Origin: an uncultured bacterium
GTDB lineage: Bacteria; Actinomycetota; Coriobacteriia; Coriobacteriales; Coriobacteriaceae
Assembly: GCA_905215225.1 (NCBI GenBank)
Contig: CAJMPM010000003.1
Coordinates: forward strand, 1-21,411
DNA length: 21,411 nt
Direction of reading: 5' to 3'
Shown here: positions 7,699-14,506 of the stretch, one piece after another
Layout of the letters: each line of letters starts with the position of its first letter
How positions within the stretch are numbered: position 1 is the stretch's first letter
Notes under the pieces: model-generated
Databases searched by the model: none
Told to the model about the DNA's origin: nothing
Seen by the model: the letters and a program-made list of their open reading frames with translations, nothing else
Position numbers and translations under genes: made by a program

Positions 7699-8952
7699 AT
7701 GGCGCAGGAACACGATCTGTTTGATGACATTATCGAGATCAGCAAGGGTTTCGACTTTCTTAAAAATCCGCTTGGCGGCGTGACCAATGCACTCGATCCG
7801 TCGGCGCCGCAGTGGAATCCTGCCGACTACAAGGAGCGTCCGCGCGGCAACACCATTCCGTGCCTGACCTGCAAAAACGAAAAGAGCGGTTGCACCGCGT
7901 GCATGGACGTGTGCCCGGTCAACGCTATCGAGGTCGAGGAAGACGCCATCGAGATCCTCGACTCCTGCCGCAAGTGCGGCCTGTGCGCCGCTGCCTGTCC
8001 GACCGAGGCGATCATCTCGCCGCGCCTGGCGCCTAAAAACCTATATGACGATATCGTCTCTGCTGCTACGAGCCACGAGACCGCCTACGTCACCTGCACG
8101 CGCGCCCTCAAGCGCATGCCGCGCGAAAACGAGGTCGTCGTTGCCTGTGTGGGCGATATTACGGCCGAGACCTGGTTCTCGGTGCTGGCCGACTATCCCA
8201 ACGTGAGCGTCTACCTGCCACTGGGCGTGTGCGATAAGTGTCGCAACACCGGTGGCGAGGATATTCTGGGCGAGGCCATCGCCACTGCCGAGGAGTGGGC
8301 CGGTACGGGCATGGGCCTGGAGGTCGACCCCAAGAGCCTCAAGTGCCATAAGCTTCGCGAGTACGAGCGCAAAGAGTACATGGAAAAGATCGCCCGTACA
8401 ACGGGCCTGACGGTGACCAAGCTCAATCCGGCGACGGCGGCGCTGGCCTCGGTGACGCAGAAGTTGAAGGCCCACCGTCACCAGATTACGCAGCTGGAGC
8501 GCACGCTCAACACCATGTGCGGCACCACGACGACCAAGCGTCGCCGTTCGCTCACCCATGGGCGGCAGCTGGTGCTCTCGACACTGCAGAACCATCCCGA
8601 GCTTGCCCAGAATATGCAGGTGAGCACGCCGGAGTGCGATTTTGAAAAGTGCACGTCGTGCGGCGAGTGCGTCAACGTGTGTCCCACGTTTGCCTTTGAT
8701 CTGGTGGGAAGCGGCCGCTTTGCGTTGGAGTCCACGTATTGTTTAGGCTGCGGCGCCTGTGTCAAGGTTTGTCCCGAGCATGCGCTCAAGCTTGTTGAGC
8801 ACGACGCGTCCAATCTGGTCGTCGTCGATCCCGAAGCCGAGGAAAAGGCCGCCCAGAAGGCGAAGGCTCACGAAGAAGCCGTGAAGGTCAAGGCCGAGGC
8901 AAAGGCCAAGCTCGACAAGATGCTCGATCAGGTGGAGAAGCTCGCGGACTAG
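7699..8952 (+). CDS. Multi-cluster 4Fe-4S ferredoxin-type protein
   Basis: 417 residues from the ATG at 7699, which has GGGAGGGG about 6 nt upstream; the ATG at 7669 has no such site. Two ferredoxin-like modules are visible. The N-terminal one has C55/C58, C65xxC68xxxC72P and C90xxC93xxC96xxxC100P. The C-terminal one has C318xxC321xxC324xxxC328P and C348xxC351xxC354xxxC358P. About four [4Fe-4S] clusters are expected, hence an electron-transfer role. The middle (about 125-240) carries four more cysteines (C133, C150, C178, C181, the last two in GVCDKC) in a region I cannot assign. Residues 240-300 are basic and helical, and the tail (378-417) is an Ala/Lys/Glu-rich probable coiled coil. There is no signal peptide, so it is cytoplasmic. 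Partners are unknown; it may be the electron mediator of a larger oxidoreductase encoded elsewhere. Confidence 0.85.
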   Translation: MAQEHDLFDDIIEISKGFDFLKNPLGGVTNALDPSAPQWNPADYKERPRGNTIPCLTCKNEKSGCTACMDVCPVNAIEVEEDAIEILDSCRKCGLCAAACPTEAIISPRLAPKNLYDDIVSAATSHETAYVTCTRALKRMPRENEVVVACVGDITAETWFSVLADYPNVSVYLPLGVCDKCRNTGGEDILGEAIATAEEWAGTGMGLEVDPKSLKCHKLREYERKEYMEKIARTTGLTVTKLNPATAALASVTQKLKAHRHQITQLERTLNTMCGTTTTKRRRSLTHGRQLVLSTLQNHPELAQNMQVSTPECDFEKCTSCGECVNVCPTFAFDLVGSGRFALESTYCLGCGACVKVCPEHALKLVEHDASNLVVVDPEAEEKAAQKAKAHEEAVKVKAEAKAKLDKMLDQVEKLAD

Positions 8953-8971
8953 CTAAACGAGCGTAAATGAT

Positions 8972-9002
8972 GGCCGGTGGGACAGGTACTGCCCCGCCGG
9001 CC
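8972..9002 (+). terminator. Hairpin after the 4Fe-4S gene (no U tract)
   Basis: GGCCGGTGGG (8972-8981) pairs with CCCGCCGGCC (8993-9002) over 10 bp, with one U-G pair that is only formed in plus-strand RNA. It lies 20 nt after the stop of the plus gene. An A tract follows instead of T, so it may mark an mRNA 3' end by another route or act together with the adjacent hairpin. Confidence 0.5.
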
Positions 9003-9074
9003 AAAAAAGTTGCGGTGGAATAGTTCCTGTTTTGCCCTTAAGCTGGCAATTCTAGGAACTATCCCACCGCAACT
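9003..9074 (-). terminator. Unusually long intrinsic terminator of the gntR transcript
   Basis: Read on the minus strand, AGTTGCGGTGGGATAGTTCCT (9074-9054) pairs with 9028-9008 over 21 positions with a single G-U, then TTTTTT follows (complement of 9008-9003). The 25-nt loop contains a further GCC/GGC pairing. It starts 10 nt after the regulator's stop. On the plus strand the stem has an A-C mismatch and no T run, so the minus direction fits best. Confidence 0.85.
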
Positions 9075-9083
9075 AATAAATGG

Positions 9084-9839
9084 TTAGTTCATGCTGCTTT
9101 GGTGGCCGGTTCGACCGGTACCGTTGCGCGTCACGGTTTCATGGAGCAAAAAGAACCCGGGAACCTGTTTGGTCTCGGTGTATTCCATAAGGATACCGTC
9201 GGCGTTGTAGGTCTGTCCGCGTATAACGGCGAGTGCGTTAAAGTCGTCGAGATCGAGCACGCGCGTATCCTCGGGCGTGGGATGCTCGATCGTTACATCG
9301 CGTTTGCCCGTGGCAATCTTAATGCCAAGATCTTCTTCGAGGTAACGATAGATCGAGTCGTTGACAATCTCGGGTGTCAGCCCCGGTACCTGTGAGCTTA
9401 GGTAATAGGAGTCGTCGGAGCACACGGCTTGTCCGTCTGCATAACGGATGCGTTTGGCGCGTGTGAGCTCACAGCCTTCGGGAAACCCGGTAATCTTGGA
9501 GAGCGCCTTGCTACAGATGAGGAGCTCAAAGACGGTGGTGACAGTCTTGAGCTCAAAGCCTCGGTTGACCGCGATTTCCTTAAAGGTCTCGAGTCCGCCG
9601 CCACCACGACTCTTCTCGTCACTGATGTTGCGAATGACGCGCATGCCTTTGCCTTGCTGGGGGAGCACGTAGCCATCTGCCGCAAGCATCGAGATGGCGC
9701 GACGGACCGTCATGCGCGAACAGTCAAACAGCTGCGTGAGCTCAGTCTCCGAAGGCAGATAACTCTGATAGGCGTATGTGCCGTCGTCAATCGACTGCTT
9801 CACGTTGTCATAAATAGTTTGGAAGATGGCTCGCGCCAC
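9084..9839 (-). CDS. GntR-family (HutC/UTRA) transcriptional regulator
   Basis: 251 residues starting at GTG (9839-9837), with TAGGAG 6 nt upstream; no better start is visible. The N-terminal winged helix (about 1-70) has the GntR pattern LPSETELTQLFDCSRMTVRRAISMLAADGYV-type text at residues 27-58, ending in QQGKGMRVI. Residues about 80-240 form a UTRA ligand-binding domain (ELTRAKRIRYADG, IYRYLEEDLGIKI, ALAVIRGQTY), the class that includes TreR and other sugar-phosphate sensors. It lies 65 bp downstream of the zinc dehydrogenase on the same strand and is divergent from the PTS/GH4 genes. The inverted repeats in that divergent region (10977-11142) are its likely operators. A phosphorylated alpha-glucoside inducer is inferred. 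Confidence 0.92.
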   Translation of the reverse strand: MARAIFQTIYDNVKQSIDDGTYAYQSYLPSETELTQLFDCSRMTVRRAISMLAADGYVLPQQGKGMRVIRNISDEKSRGGGGLETFKEIAVNRGFELKTVTTVFELLICSKALSKITGFPEGCELTRAKRIRYADGQAVCSDDSYYLSSQVPGLTPEIVNDSIYRYLEEDLGIKIATGKRDVTIEHPTPEDTRVLDLDDFNALAVIRGQTYNADGILMEYTETKQVPGFFLLHETVTRNGTGRTGHQSSMN

Positions 9840-9859
9840 GACGGTCTCCTAGAGCTGAG

Positions 9860-9891
9860 TGCGCGAGCGGTGGATGAGGACCGCTCGCGCA
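9860..9891 (-). promoter_or_regulatory. Perfect 12-bp hairpin between dehydrogenase and gntR
   Basis: TGCGCGAGCGGT (9860-9871) and ACCGCTCGCGCA (9880-9891) form a perfect GC-rich stem with an 8-nt loop. No T run follows in either direction. It sits between the dehydrogenase stop and the GTG start of the regulator, so it probably stabilises the upstream message or attenuates the regulator's expression. Confidence 0.6.
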
Positions 9892-9904
9892 GGTGTCGAT
9901 CGAT

Positions 9905-10930
9905 TTACTTGCTGGGGTCGATTATATATTTACCCATGGCACGCAGAGCTGGGTCTGACAGGATGGCGCCGAGTTCGTCGAGGGAAGCCACCTTGGCGAC
10001 CATCGAGGATACGTCGAGCCTGCCAGAGTCGATGAGCTCGAGCGCGCGACGCTGCGTATAAGGGTTGATGTAGGACGAGGTAAGCACAAGCTCCTTCTGG
10101 AAGACCTCGAAGGGCTTGACGGTGATTGTCTCATCGGGCTTGGTGAGGCCGAACATCATGACCGTAGCCTTGTGGCCGGCGATCTGGATGGCCTGCTCGA
10201 TGGTGACGGGCTTGCCAACACACTCGATAACGACATCGACGTTGCCGACGCCCTCCTGCTCCAGGCGGGCCGGGACGTCCTCGTGGATGGAATCAATTGC
10301 CAGGTCGGCGCCGAGTTTGAGCGCAACCTCGCGCTTGCCTTCGACGGGCTCGAGCAAGACAACCTTGGTGGCGCCGGCGTTTTTAGCAAGCTGCATCATG
10401 AGCAGACCGATCATGCCACCGCCGATAACGACAACTGTGCTGCCGGGCTTGATGTTGCACATATCGATGCCGTGCAGGCAGCAGGCGACGGGCTCGGTCA
10501 TAGCGCCCTGCTCAAAGCTGGTGTGATCGCCCAACTTGTAGACTTGCTGCATATCGACGGAGCAGTACTCCGCAAAGCCGCCGTTAACGGTGGTGCCGTA
10601 GCCGGTCATATGCTCGCAGTAGTGGTTGATTCCGTCGCGGCAGGGTTCGCAGCAGCCGCAGGGATGGTTTGGGTCGATGCACACGCGATCGCCCGGTTTA
10701 AAGCCAGCGACGTCGCTGCCCACGGCCTCGACAACGCCCGCAAACTCATGACCAAGGATCGTGGGCGGGGTAACGTCGGCTGCACCCTTGTCGCCTTCAT
10801 AGATATGAACGTCGGTACCGCAGACGCCGCAAGCTTTGACGTTGATCAGAACGTCGCGCCTGCCCACGGCCGGCTTTGCCGATTCCTCGACTCTGAGGTC
10901 GTGCTTTCCATAGAAGACCGCGCTTTTCAT
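9905..10930 (-). CDS. Zinc-dependent alcohol/polyol dehydrogenase (MDR family)
   Basis: 341 residues, typical of medium-chain dehydrogenases. Start ATG at 10930 with AAGGAG 5 nt upstream. Catalytic zinc ligands C37 (GVCGTD), H61 and E62 (GHEFAG) and the structural-zinc cysteines C91, C94, C97 and C105 are all present. The Rossmann motif GGGMIG lies near residue 170. The enzyme oxidises an alcohol with NAD(P)+ in the cytoplasm; the pattern fits the sorbitol/L-iditol dehydrogenase and threonine dehydrogenase group, and the exact substrate is not readable. It is the first gene of a minus-strand unit with gntR and diverges from the PTS/GH4 genes, so the substrate may derive from the imported glucoside, for example a polyol aglycone. 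Its promoter and operators are visible at 10967-11011. Confidence 0.9.
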   Translation of the reverse strand: MKSAVFYGKHDLRVEESAKPAVGRRDVLINVKACGVCGTDVHIYEGDKGAADVTPPTILGHEFAGVVEAVGSDVAGFKPGDRVCIDPNHPCGCCEPCRDGINHYCEHMTGYGTTVNGGFAEYCSVDMQQVYKLGDHTSFEQGAMTEPVACCLHGIDMCNIKPGSTVVVIGGGMIGLLMMQLAKNAGATKVVLLEPVEGKREVALKLGADLAIDSIHEDVPARLEQEGVGNVDVVIECVGKPVTIEQAIQIAGHKATVMMFGLTKPDETITVKPFEVFQKELVLTSSYINPYTQRRALELIDSGRLDVSSMVAKVASLDELGAILSDPALRAMGKYIIDPSK

Positions 10931-10966
10931 GGTGACTCCTTAACGTGGCGGTGAATGTTGTAATGA

Positions 10967-10995
10967 AGTATAGGCATGTCTATAGATATAGACAA
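10967..10995 (-). promoter_or_regulatory. Promoter of the zinc dehydrogenase-gntR unit
   Basis: On the minus strand, TTGTCT (10995-10990), a 17-bp spacer and TATACT (10972-10967) make a good sigma-70-type promoter. The start codon is 37 bp beyond the -10. The spacer and -35 are covered by a palindrome, so repression by steric block is expected. Confidence 0.75.
10977..10994. promoter_or_regulatory. Operator-like palindrome 1
   Basis: TGTCTATA (10977-10984) and TATAGACA (10987-10994) are perfect inverted arms around a 2-bp centre. They overlap the -35 and spacer of the minus promoter and share CTTGTCTA with two further sites. This is a probable binding site of the neighbouring GntR/UTRA protein (inference). 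Confidence 0.7.
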
Positions 10996-10999
10996 GCAC

Positions 11000-11011
11000 A
11001 TCTAGACAAGT
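11000..11011. promoter_or_regulatory. Operator-like site 2
   Basis: On the minus strand this reads ACTTGTCTAGAT, identical over 12 bp to the site at 11127-11138 in opposite orientation. It centres on the palindrome TCTAGA and lies just upstream of the minus promoter's -35. Confidence 0.65.
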
Positions 11012-11126
11012 AGAAAAGAAAATTGAAATGCAGCCATCAACTATGTCAGATTTAACAGGCGAAATACTGGACATATACCGTTTACGGCCAATAATCAACC
11101 GTTTACCGACCGTTGTATTTATGCTA

Positions 11127-11142
11127 ACTTGTCTAGATAAGT
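11127..11142. promoter_or_regulatory. Operator-like site 3 before the PTS gene
   Basis: ACTTGTCTAGATAAGT is a near-perfect palindrome and repeats, inverted, the 12-mer at 11000-11011. A TATGAT -10-like hexamer follows at 11145-11150, so a bound repressor would block the PTS promoter. The corresponding -35 is weak. The implied leader is about 130 nt, with a CTGCGGT/ACCGCAG hairpin at 11225-11254. Confidence 0.65.
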
Positions 11143-11287
11143 GATATGATAAAAATAGAAGCGCAAGAAGTCAGGGAAGCGGGCCCACCCGTCCTATTGC
11201 ACGAGGTACACGCAAACGGCGCGTCTGCGGTCTCGAGTGAAGCCAAAACCGCAGTCGCTCCGAATGAAGAGAGGGGGATTCCCCGTC

Positions 11288-12880
11288 ATGATGCAAAAGA
11301 TACAACGTTTCGGCGGTGCAATGTACACGCCTGCAATTCTTTTCGCATTTTCCGGAATCGTCGTCGGCCTGGGTACGTTGTTTACCACCGAGGCGATCTT
11401 TGGCGAGATGGCCACTGCGGGCCATCTTTGGTTTGATTGCTGGAATGTGCTGCTCCAGGGTGGTTGGACGCTCTTTAACCAGATGCCGTTGCTGTTTTGC
11501 GTAGCGTTGCCAATCTCGCTCGCGAACAAGCAGAACGCTCGCTGCTGCATGGAGGCTTTGGCCATCTACCTTACCTTCAACTACTTTGTTAGCACAATCT
11601 TGGGGCAGTGGGGCCCTGTCTTTGGGGTCGACTACTCTGTCGAGGCGGGCAGCGGTACTGGTCTTGCCACTATCGCAAGCATCAAAACGCTTGATATGGG
11701 CATCATGGGCGCGCTTATCATTTCTGGTATCGCCACGATGCTTCACAACAAGTACTTCGACACCGAACTTCCTGAGTGGTTGGGCGTGTTCTCGGGCTCC
11801 GAGTTCATCTATATGATCGGTTTCTTCGTTATGGTTCCGGTCGCTCTTATCGCCTGCCTGGTGTGGCCGCATGTCCAGGCTGCTATCTCCGCCTTCCAGG
11901 GATTCATCCTTTCCGCCGGTACGTTCGGCGTGGGCGTCTTTGCTTTCTTCGAGCGCGTGCTGATCCCTACAGGCCTGCACCACTTTATCTATACGCCGTT
12001 CTATTACGACAACGCGGCGGTCAACGGTGGCATCTTTGCTGCTTGGGCCAACATCCTGCCCCAACTGGCTGCCGATCCGAGCATTGCTCTTAAGGATGCC
12101 GCACCCTGGGCTGCCTATACCTGCCCTGGTTGGACTAAGGTCTTCGGCTCGCTTGGCGTCGCCATTGCGTTTTATATGACCGCCAAACCCGAGCGCAAGC
12201 AGCGCGTCAAGGCTCTGCTGATCCCGGTCACCCTTACCGCTATGCTTTGCGGTATCACCGAGCCGCTTGACTTCACCTTCCTGTTCATCGCGCCCGGCCT
12301 GTTCGTCGTCCACTGCGTGCTCGGAGCGCTTGGCTGCATGGCTCAAAACCTCCTTGGCGTCGTGGGTATCTTCGACGGCGGCATCATCTCGATGCTCTCG
12401 TGGGACTGGCTGCCCCTTTGGGCCGCACACGGTCTGCAGTACGCCATCTCCATCCTTGTCGGTCTGTGCTTTACCGCTCTTTGGGTTGTGGGCTTCCGTT
12501 TCCTGATCATCAAGTTCGACTTTAAGACCCCCGGTCGCGAGGATGACGATGTTGAGGTCGAGCTCAAGTCCAAGGCCGACTACAAGCAAAAGCAGAGCGG
12601 TGCTGCTGCTAGCAAATCGGTCGCCCAGAGTAAGGATGACGAGCGCTTGGTGCTTGCCGAGAACATCCTCGATCTGCTCGGTGGCACGGATAACATCATC
12701 GATGTAACTAACTGCGCTACCCGTCTGCGCGTTAACGTCAAGGACAAGAGCGTCGTTGCACCCGAGGCTTCCTTCAAGGCGATCGGTACGCATGGCTTGG
12801 TGGTCCAAGGTCAGTCAATCCAGGTCATCGTCGGCCTTAGCGTCCCGCAGGTTCGCGAGAAGTTCGAGAGTCTTCTGTAA
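11288..12880 (+). CDS. PTS alpha-glucoside-specific EIICB transporter
   Basis: 530 residues from ATG 11288 (MMQKIQRFGGAMYTPA, the usual N-terminus of GlvC/AglA-type permeases); G-rich AGAGGGGG lies upstream. The EIIC domain (about 1-410) has roughly ten hydrophobic membrane segments, the PTGLHHFIYTPFYY block near 227-240 and the ITEP motif at 323-326. A charged linker (413-452) leads to an EIIB domain with phospho-accepting Cys476 in TNCATRLR. No EIIA domain is present, so a glucose-type EIIA encoded elsewhere must serve it. It imports and phosphorylates an alpha-glucoside (maltose, sucrose isomers, trehalulose or a glucosyl polyol) at the membrane. The GH4 phospho-alpha-glucosidase downstream fits exactly. 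Operator-like repeats shared with the divergent dehydrogenase suggest GntR control. Confidence 0.92.
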   Translation: MMQKIQRFGGAMYTPAILFAFSGIVVGLGTLFTTEAIFGEMATAGHLWFDCWNVLLQGGWTLFNQMPLLFCVALPISLANKQNARCCMEALAIYLTFNYFVSTILGQWGPVFGVDYSVEAGSGTGLATIASIKTLDMGIMGALIISGIATMLHNKYFDTELPEWLGVFSGSEFIYMIGFFVMVPVALIACLVWPHVQAAISAFQGFILSAGTFGVGVFAFFERVLIPTGLHHFIYTPFYYDNAAVNGGIFAAWANILPQLAADPSIALKDAAPWAAYTCPGWTKVFGSLGVAIAFYMTAKPERKQRVKALLIPVTLTAMLCGITEPLDFTFLFIAPGLFVVHCVLGALGCMAQNLLGVVGIFDGGIISMLSWDWLPLWAAHGLQYAISILVGLCFTALWVVGFRFLIIKFDFKTPGREDDDVEVELKSKADYKQKQSGAAASKSVAQSKDDERLVLAENILDLLGGTDNIIDVTNCATRLRVNVKDKSVVAPEASFKAIGTHGLVVQGQSIQVIVGLSVPQVREKFESLL

Positions 12881-12898
12881 ACCATCGTCCATCGAAAC

Positions 12899-12938
12899 AA
12901 TCGGCCTTGCAGAGCCGGTATGCACCGCAAGGCCGATT
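12899..12938. terminator. Strong hairpin between PTS and GH4 genes
   Basis: Perfect 12-bp stem AATCGGCCTTGC (12899-12910) / GCAAGGCCGATT (12927-12938) with a 16-nt loop. No T run follows. It lies 18 nt after the PTS stop and 97 nt before the GH4 start. It probably acts as an mRNA-stabilising or partial-termination element that sets the ratio of the two products. Confidence 0.6.
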
Positions 12939-13035
12939 CTAGAGATAAAAAACTCCACTTCTAGGTAACAATTCCAAACCGTGCAGGCCGCGTACGGGGA
13001 TGGATTGAGCAAGCGGCCAGAATGAGGAGGACATC

Positions 13036-14379
13036 ATGTCCAAGAAAAACTATGCCGTGACCATTGCCGGCGGTGGCTCTACCTTCACCCCGGGCATCGC
13101 TCTGATGCTGCTTGAGGAGCGTGACCGCTTCCCGGTCAACAAGGTGACCTTCTACGACAACAACGCCGAGCGCCAGGAGATCGTGGCAAAGGCCTGCGAG
13201 ATCTACTTCCACGAGAACGCCCCCGAGGTTGAGTTTAGCTACACCACCGACCCCGAGACCGCATTCACCGGGACCGACTTCGTGCTTGCTCACATCCGCG
13301 TCGGCCTGTACGCCATGCGTGAGCTCGACGAGAAGATTCCTCTCAAGTACGGCTGCGTTGGCCAAGAGACCTGCGGTGCCGGCGGTATCGCCTACGGCAT
13401 GCGCTCCATCGGTGGTGTCATCGAGATCCTCGACTACATGGAGAAGTACAGCCCCAACGCCTGGATGCTCAACTACTCCAACCCCGCGGCCATCGTCGCC
13501 GAGGCCTGCCGCGTGCTGCGCCCCAACAGCCGCATCATCAACATCTGCGACATGCCGATCGACCTTATGGATAAGATGAGCCGTATGTGCGGCATCAAGG
13601 ATCGTCGCGAGCTGCAGTATAGCTACTACGGCCTCAACCACTTTGGTTGGTGGAGCAAAATCTACGACAAGGACGGCAACGACCTCATGCCGCAGATTAA
13701 GGAGCACATGGCTAAGAACGGCTACCTGGACGGCATTGAGCACGAGGCTGGTAAGGAGCAGCATGTCGAGGAGAGCTGGATTCACACCTTCGGCAAGGCC
13801 AAGGATGTCTATGCTGTCGATCCCGAGACGATTCCCAATACCTACCTCAAGTATTACCTGTACCCGGACTATGTCGTCGAGACGTCCGACCCCAACTACA
13901 CTCGCGCCAATGAGGTTATGGACGGCCGCGAGAAGAAGGTCTTTGGCGCTTGCCGCGACATCATCGCCAAGGGTACGGCCAAAGACGGCGGCGTTGAGCC
14001 AGATGTACATGCCAACTACATCGTCGACCTTGCCTGCGCACTGGCCGAGAATACGCTCGAGCGCTTCCTGCTGATCGTCCCCAACGATGGCGCTGTGCCC
14101 AACTTCGACCCGACGGCCATGGTCGAGGTTCCTTGCATCGTCGGTTCCAACGGCTTTGAGAAGATCTGCCAGGGCCCGATCCCGCAGTTCCAGAAGGGCC
14201 TGATGGAGCAGCAGGTTTCCGTCGAGAAGCTCGTTGTCCAGGCTTGGGTCGAGGGCAGCTACCAGAAGCTCTGGCAGGCACTCACGCTCTCCAAGACCAT
14301 TCCTTCGGCGAGCGTTGCTAAGCAGATCCTGGACGAGCTCATCGAGGCCAACAAGGATTTCTGGCCCGAGCTTAAGTAA
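13036..14379 (+). CDS. 6-phospho-alpha-glucosidase (GH4, NAD/Mn-dependent)
   Basis: 447 residues with a strong GAGGAGGACATC ribosome site. GH4 enzymes hydrolyse 6-phospho-alpha-glucosides to glucose-6-phosphate plus the aglycone by an NAD-dependent oxidation/elimination mechanism needing Mn2+. Visible: NAD motif AGGGSTFTPG (11-20), VGQETCGAGGIAYGMRSIGG (108-127), LNYSNPAAIV, the Mn/active-site C171-D172 in ICDMP, H202 in LNHFGWW, and catalytic-base Tyr270 in IPNTYLKYY. The CDMP signature distinguishes alpha-glucosidases from the alpha-galactosidase and beta branches, and similarity by eye to Bacillus GlvA is high throughout (family recall). It is the second gene of the PTS unit, so it acts in the cytoplasm on the PTS product. 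Confidence 0.94.
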   Translation: MSKKNYAVTIAGGGSTFTPGIALMLLEERDRFPVNKVTFYDNNAERQEIVAKACEIYFHENAPEVEFSYTTDPETAFTGTDFVLAHIRVGLYAMRELDEKIPLKYGCVGQETCGAGGIAYGMRSIGGVIEILDYMEKYSPNAWMLNYSNPAAIVAEACRVLRPNSRIINICDMPIDLMDKMSRMCGIKDRRELQYSYYGLNHFGWWSKIYDKDGNDLMPQIKEHMAKNGYLDGIEHEAGKEQHVEESWIHTFGKAKDVYAVDPETIPNTYLKYYLYPDYVVETSDPNYTRANEVMDGREKKVFGACRDIIAKGTAKDGGVEPDVHANYIVDLACALAENTLERFLLIVPNDGAVPNFDPTAMVEVPCIVGSNGFEKICQGPIPQFQKGLMEQQVSVEKLVVQAWVEGSYQKLWQALTLSKTIPSASVAKQILDELIEANKDFWPELK

Positions 14380-14506
14380 GGACTGCTGTCTCGAACCCTC
14401 ACGCATCTCTGCTTCATTTGCGCCGTCGTGGTGTCCGGATTCGCCCGGATGCTGCGGCGGCGCTATACTTATGAGGTTTGAAGTACCTGTACCAAAAGGA
14501 GCTGTC

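Larger units (their letters stand above)
10931..11287. other. Divergent regulatory region, zinc dehydrogenase / PTS
   Basis: 357 bp without a gene and visibly more AT-rich than its surroundings (about 10970-11160). It holds the minus promoter, three CTTGTCTA-type operator candidates and a TATGAT element for the plus side. The plus leader carries two small hairpins; the second, GGGG-ATT-CCCC (11274-11284), overlaps the PTS ribosome binding site. Confidence 0.7.

Noticed and set aside
14471..14506. Upstream ATG as the start of ychF
   Set aside because: It lies only 2 bp past a TATACT -10-like element, so it would precede the transcript start, while GTG 14507 has AAAAGGAG and gives the conserved N-terminus.
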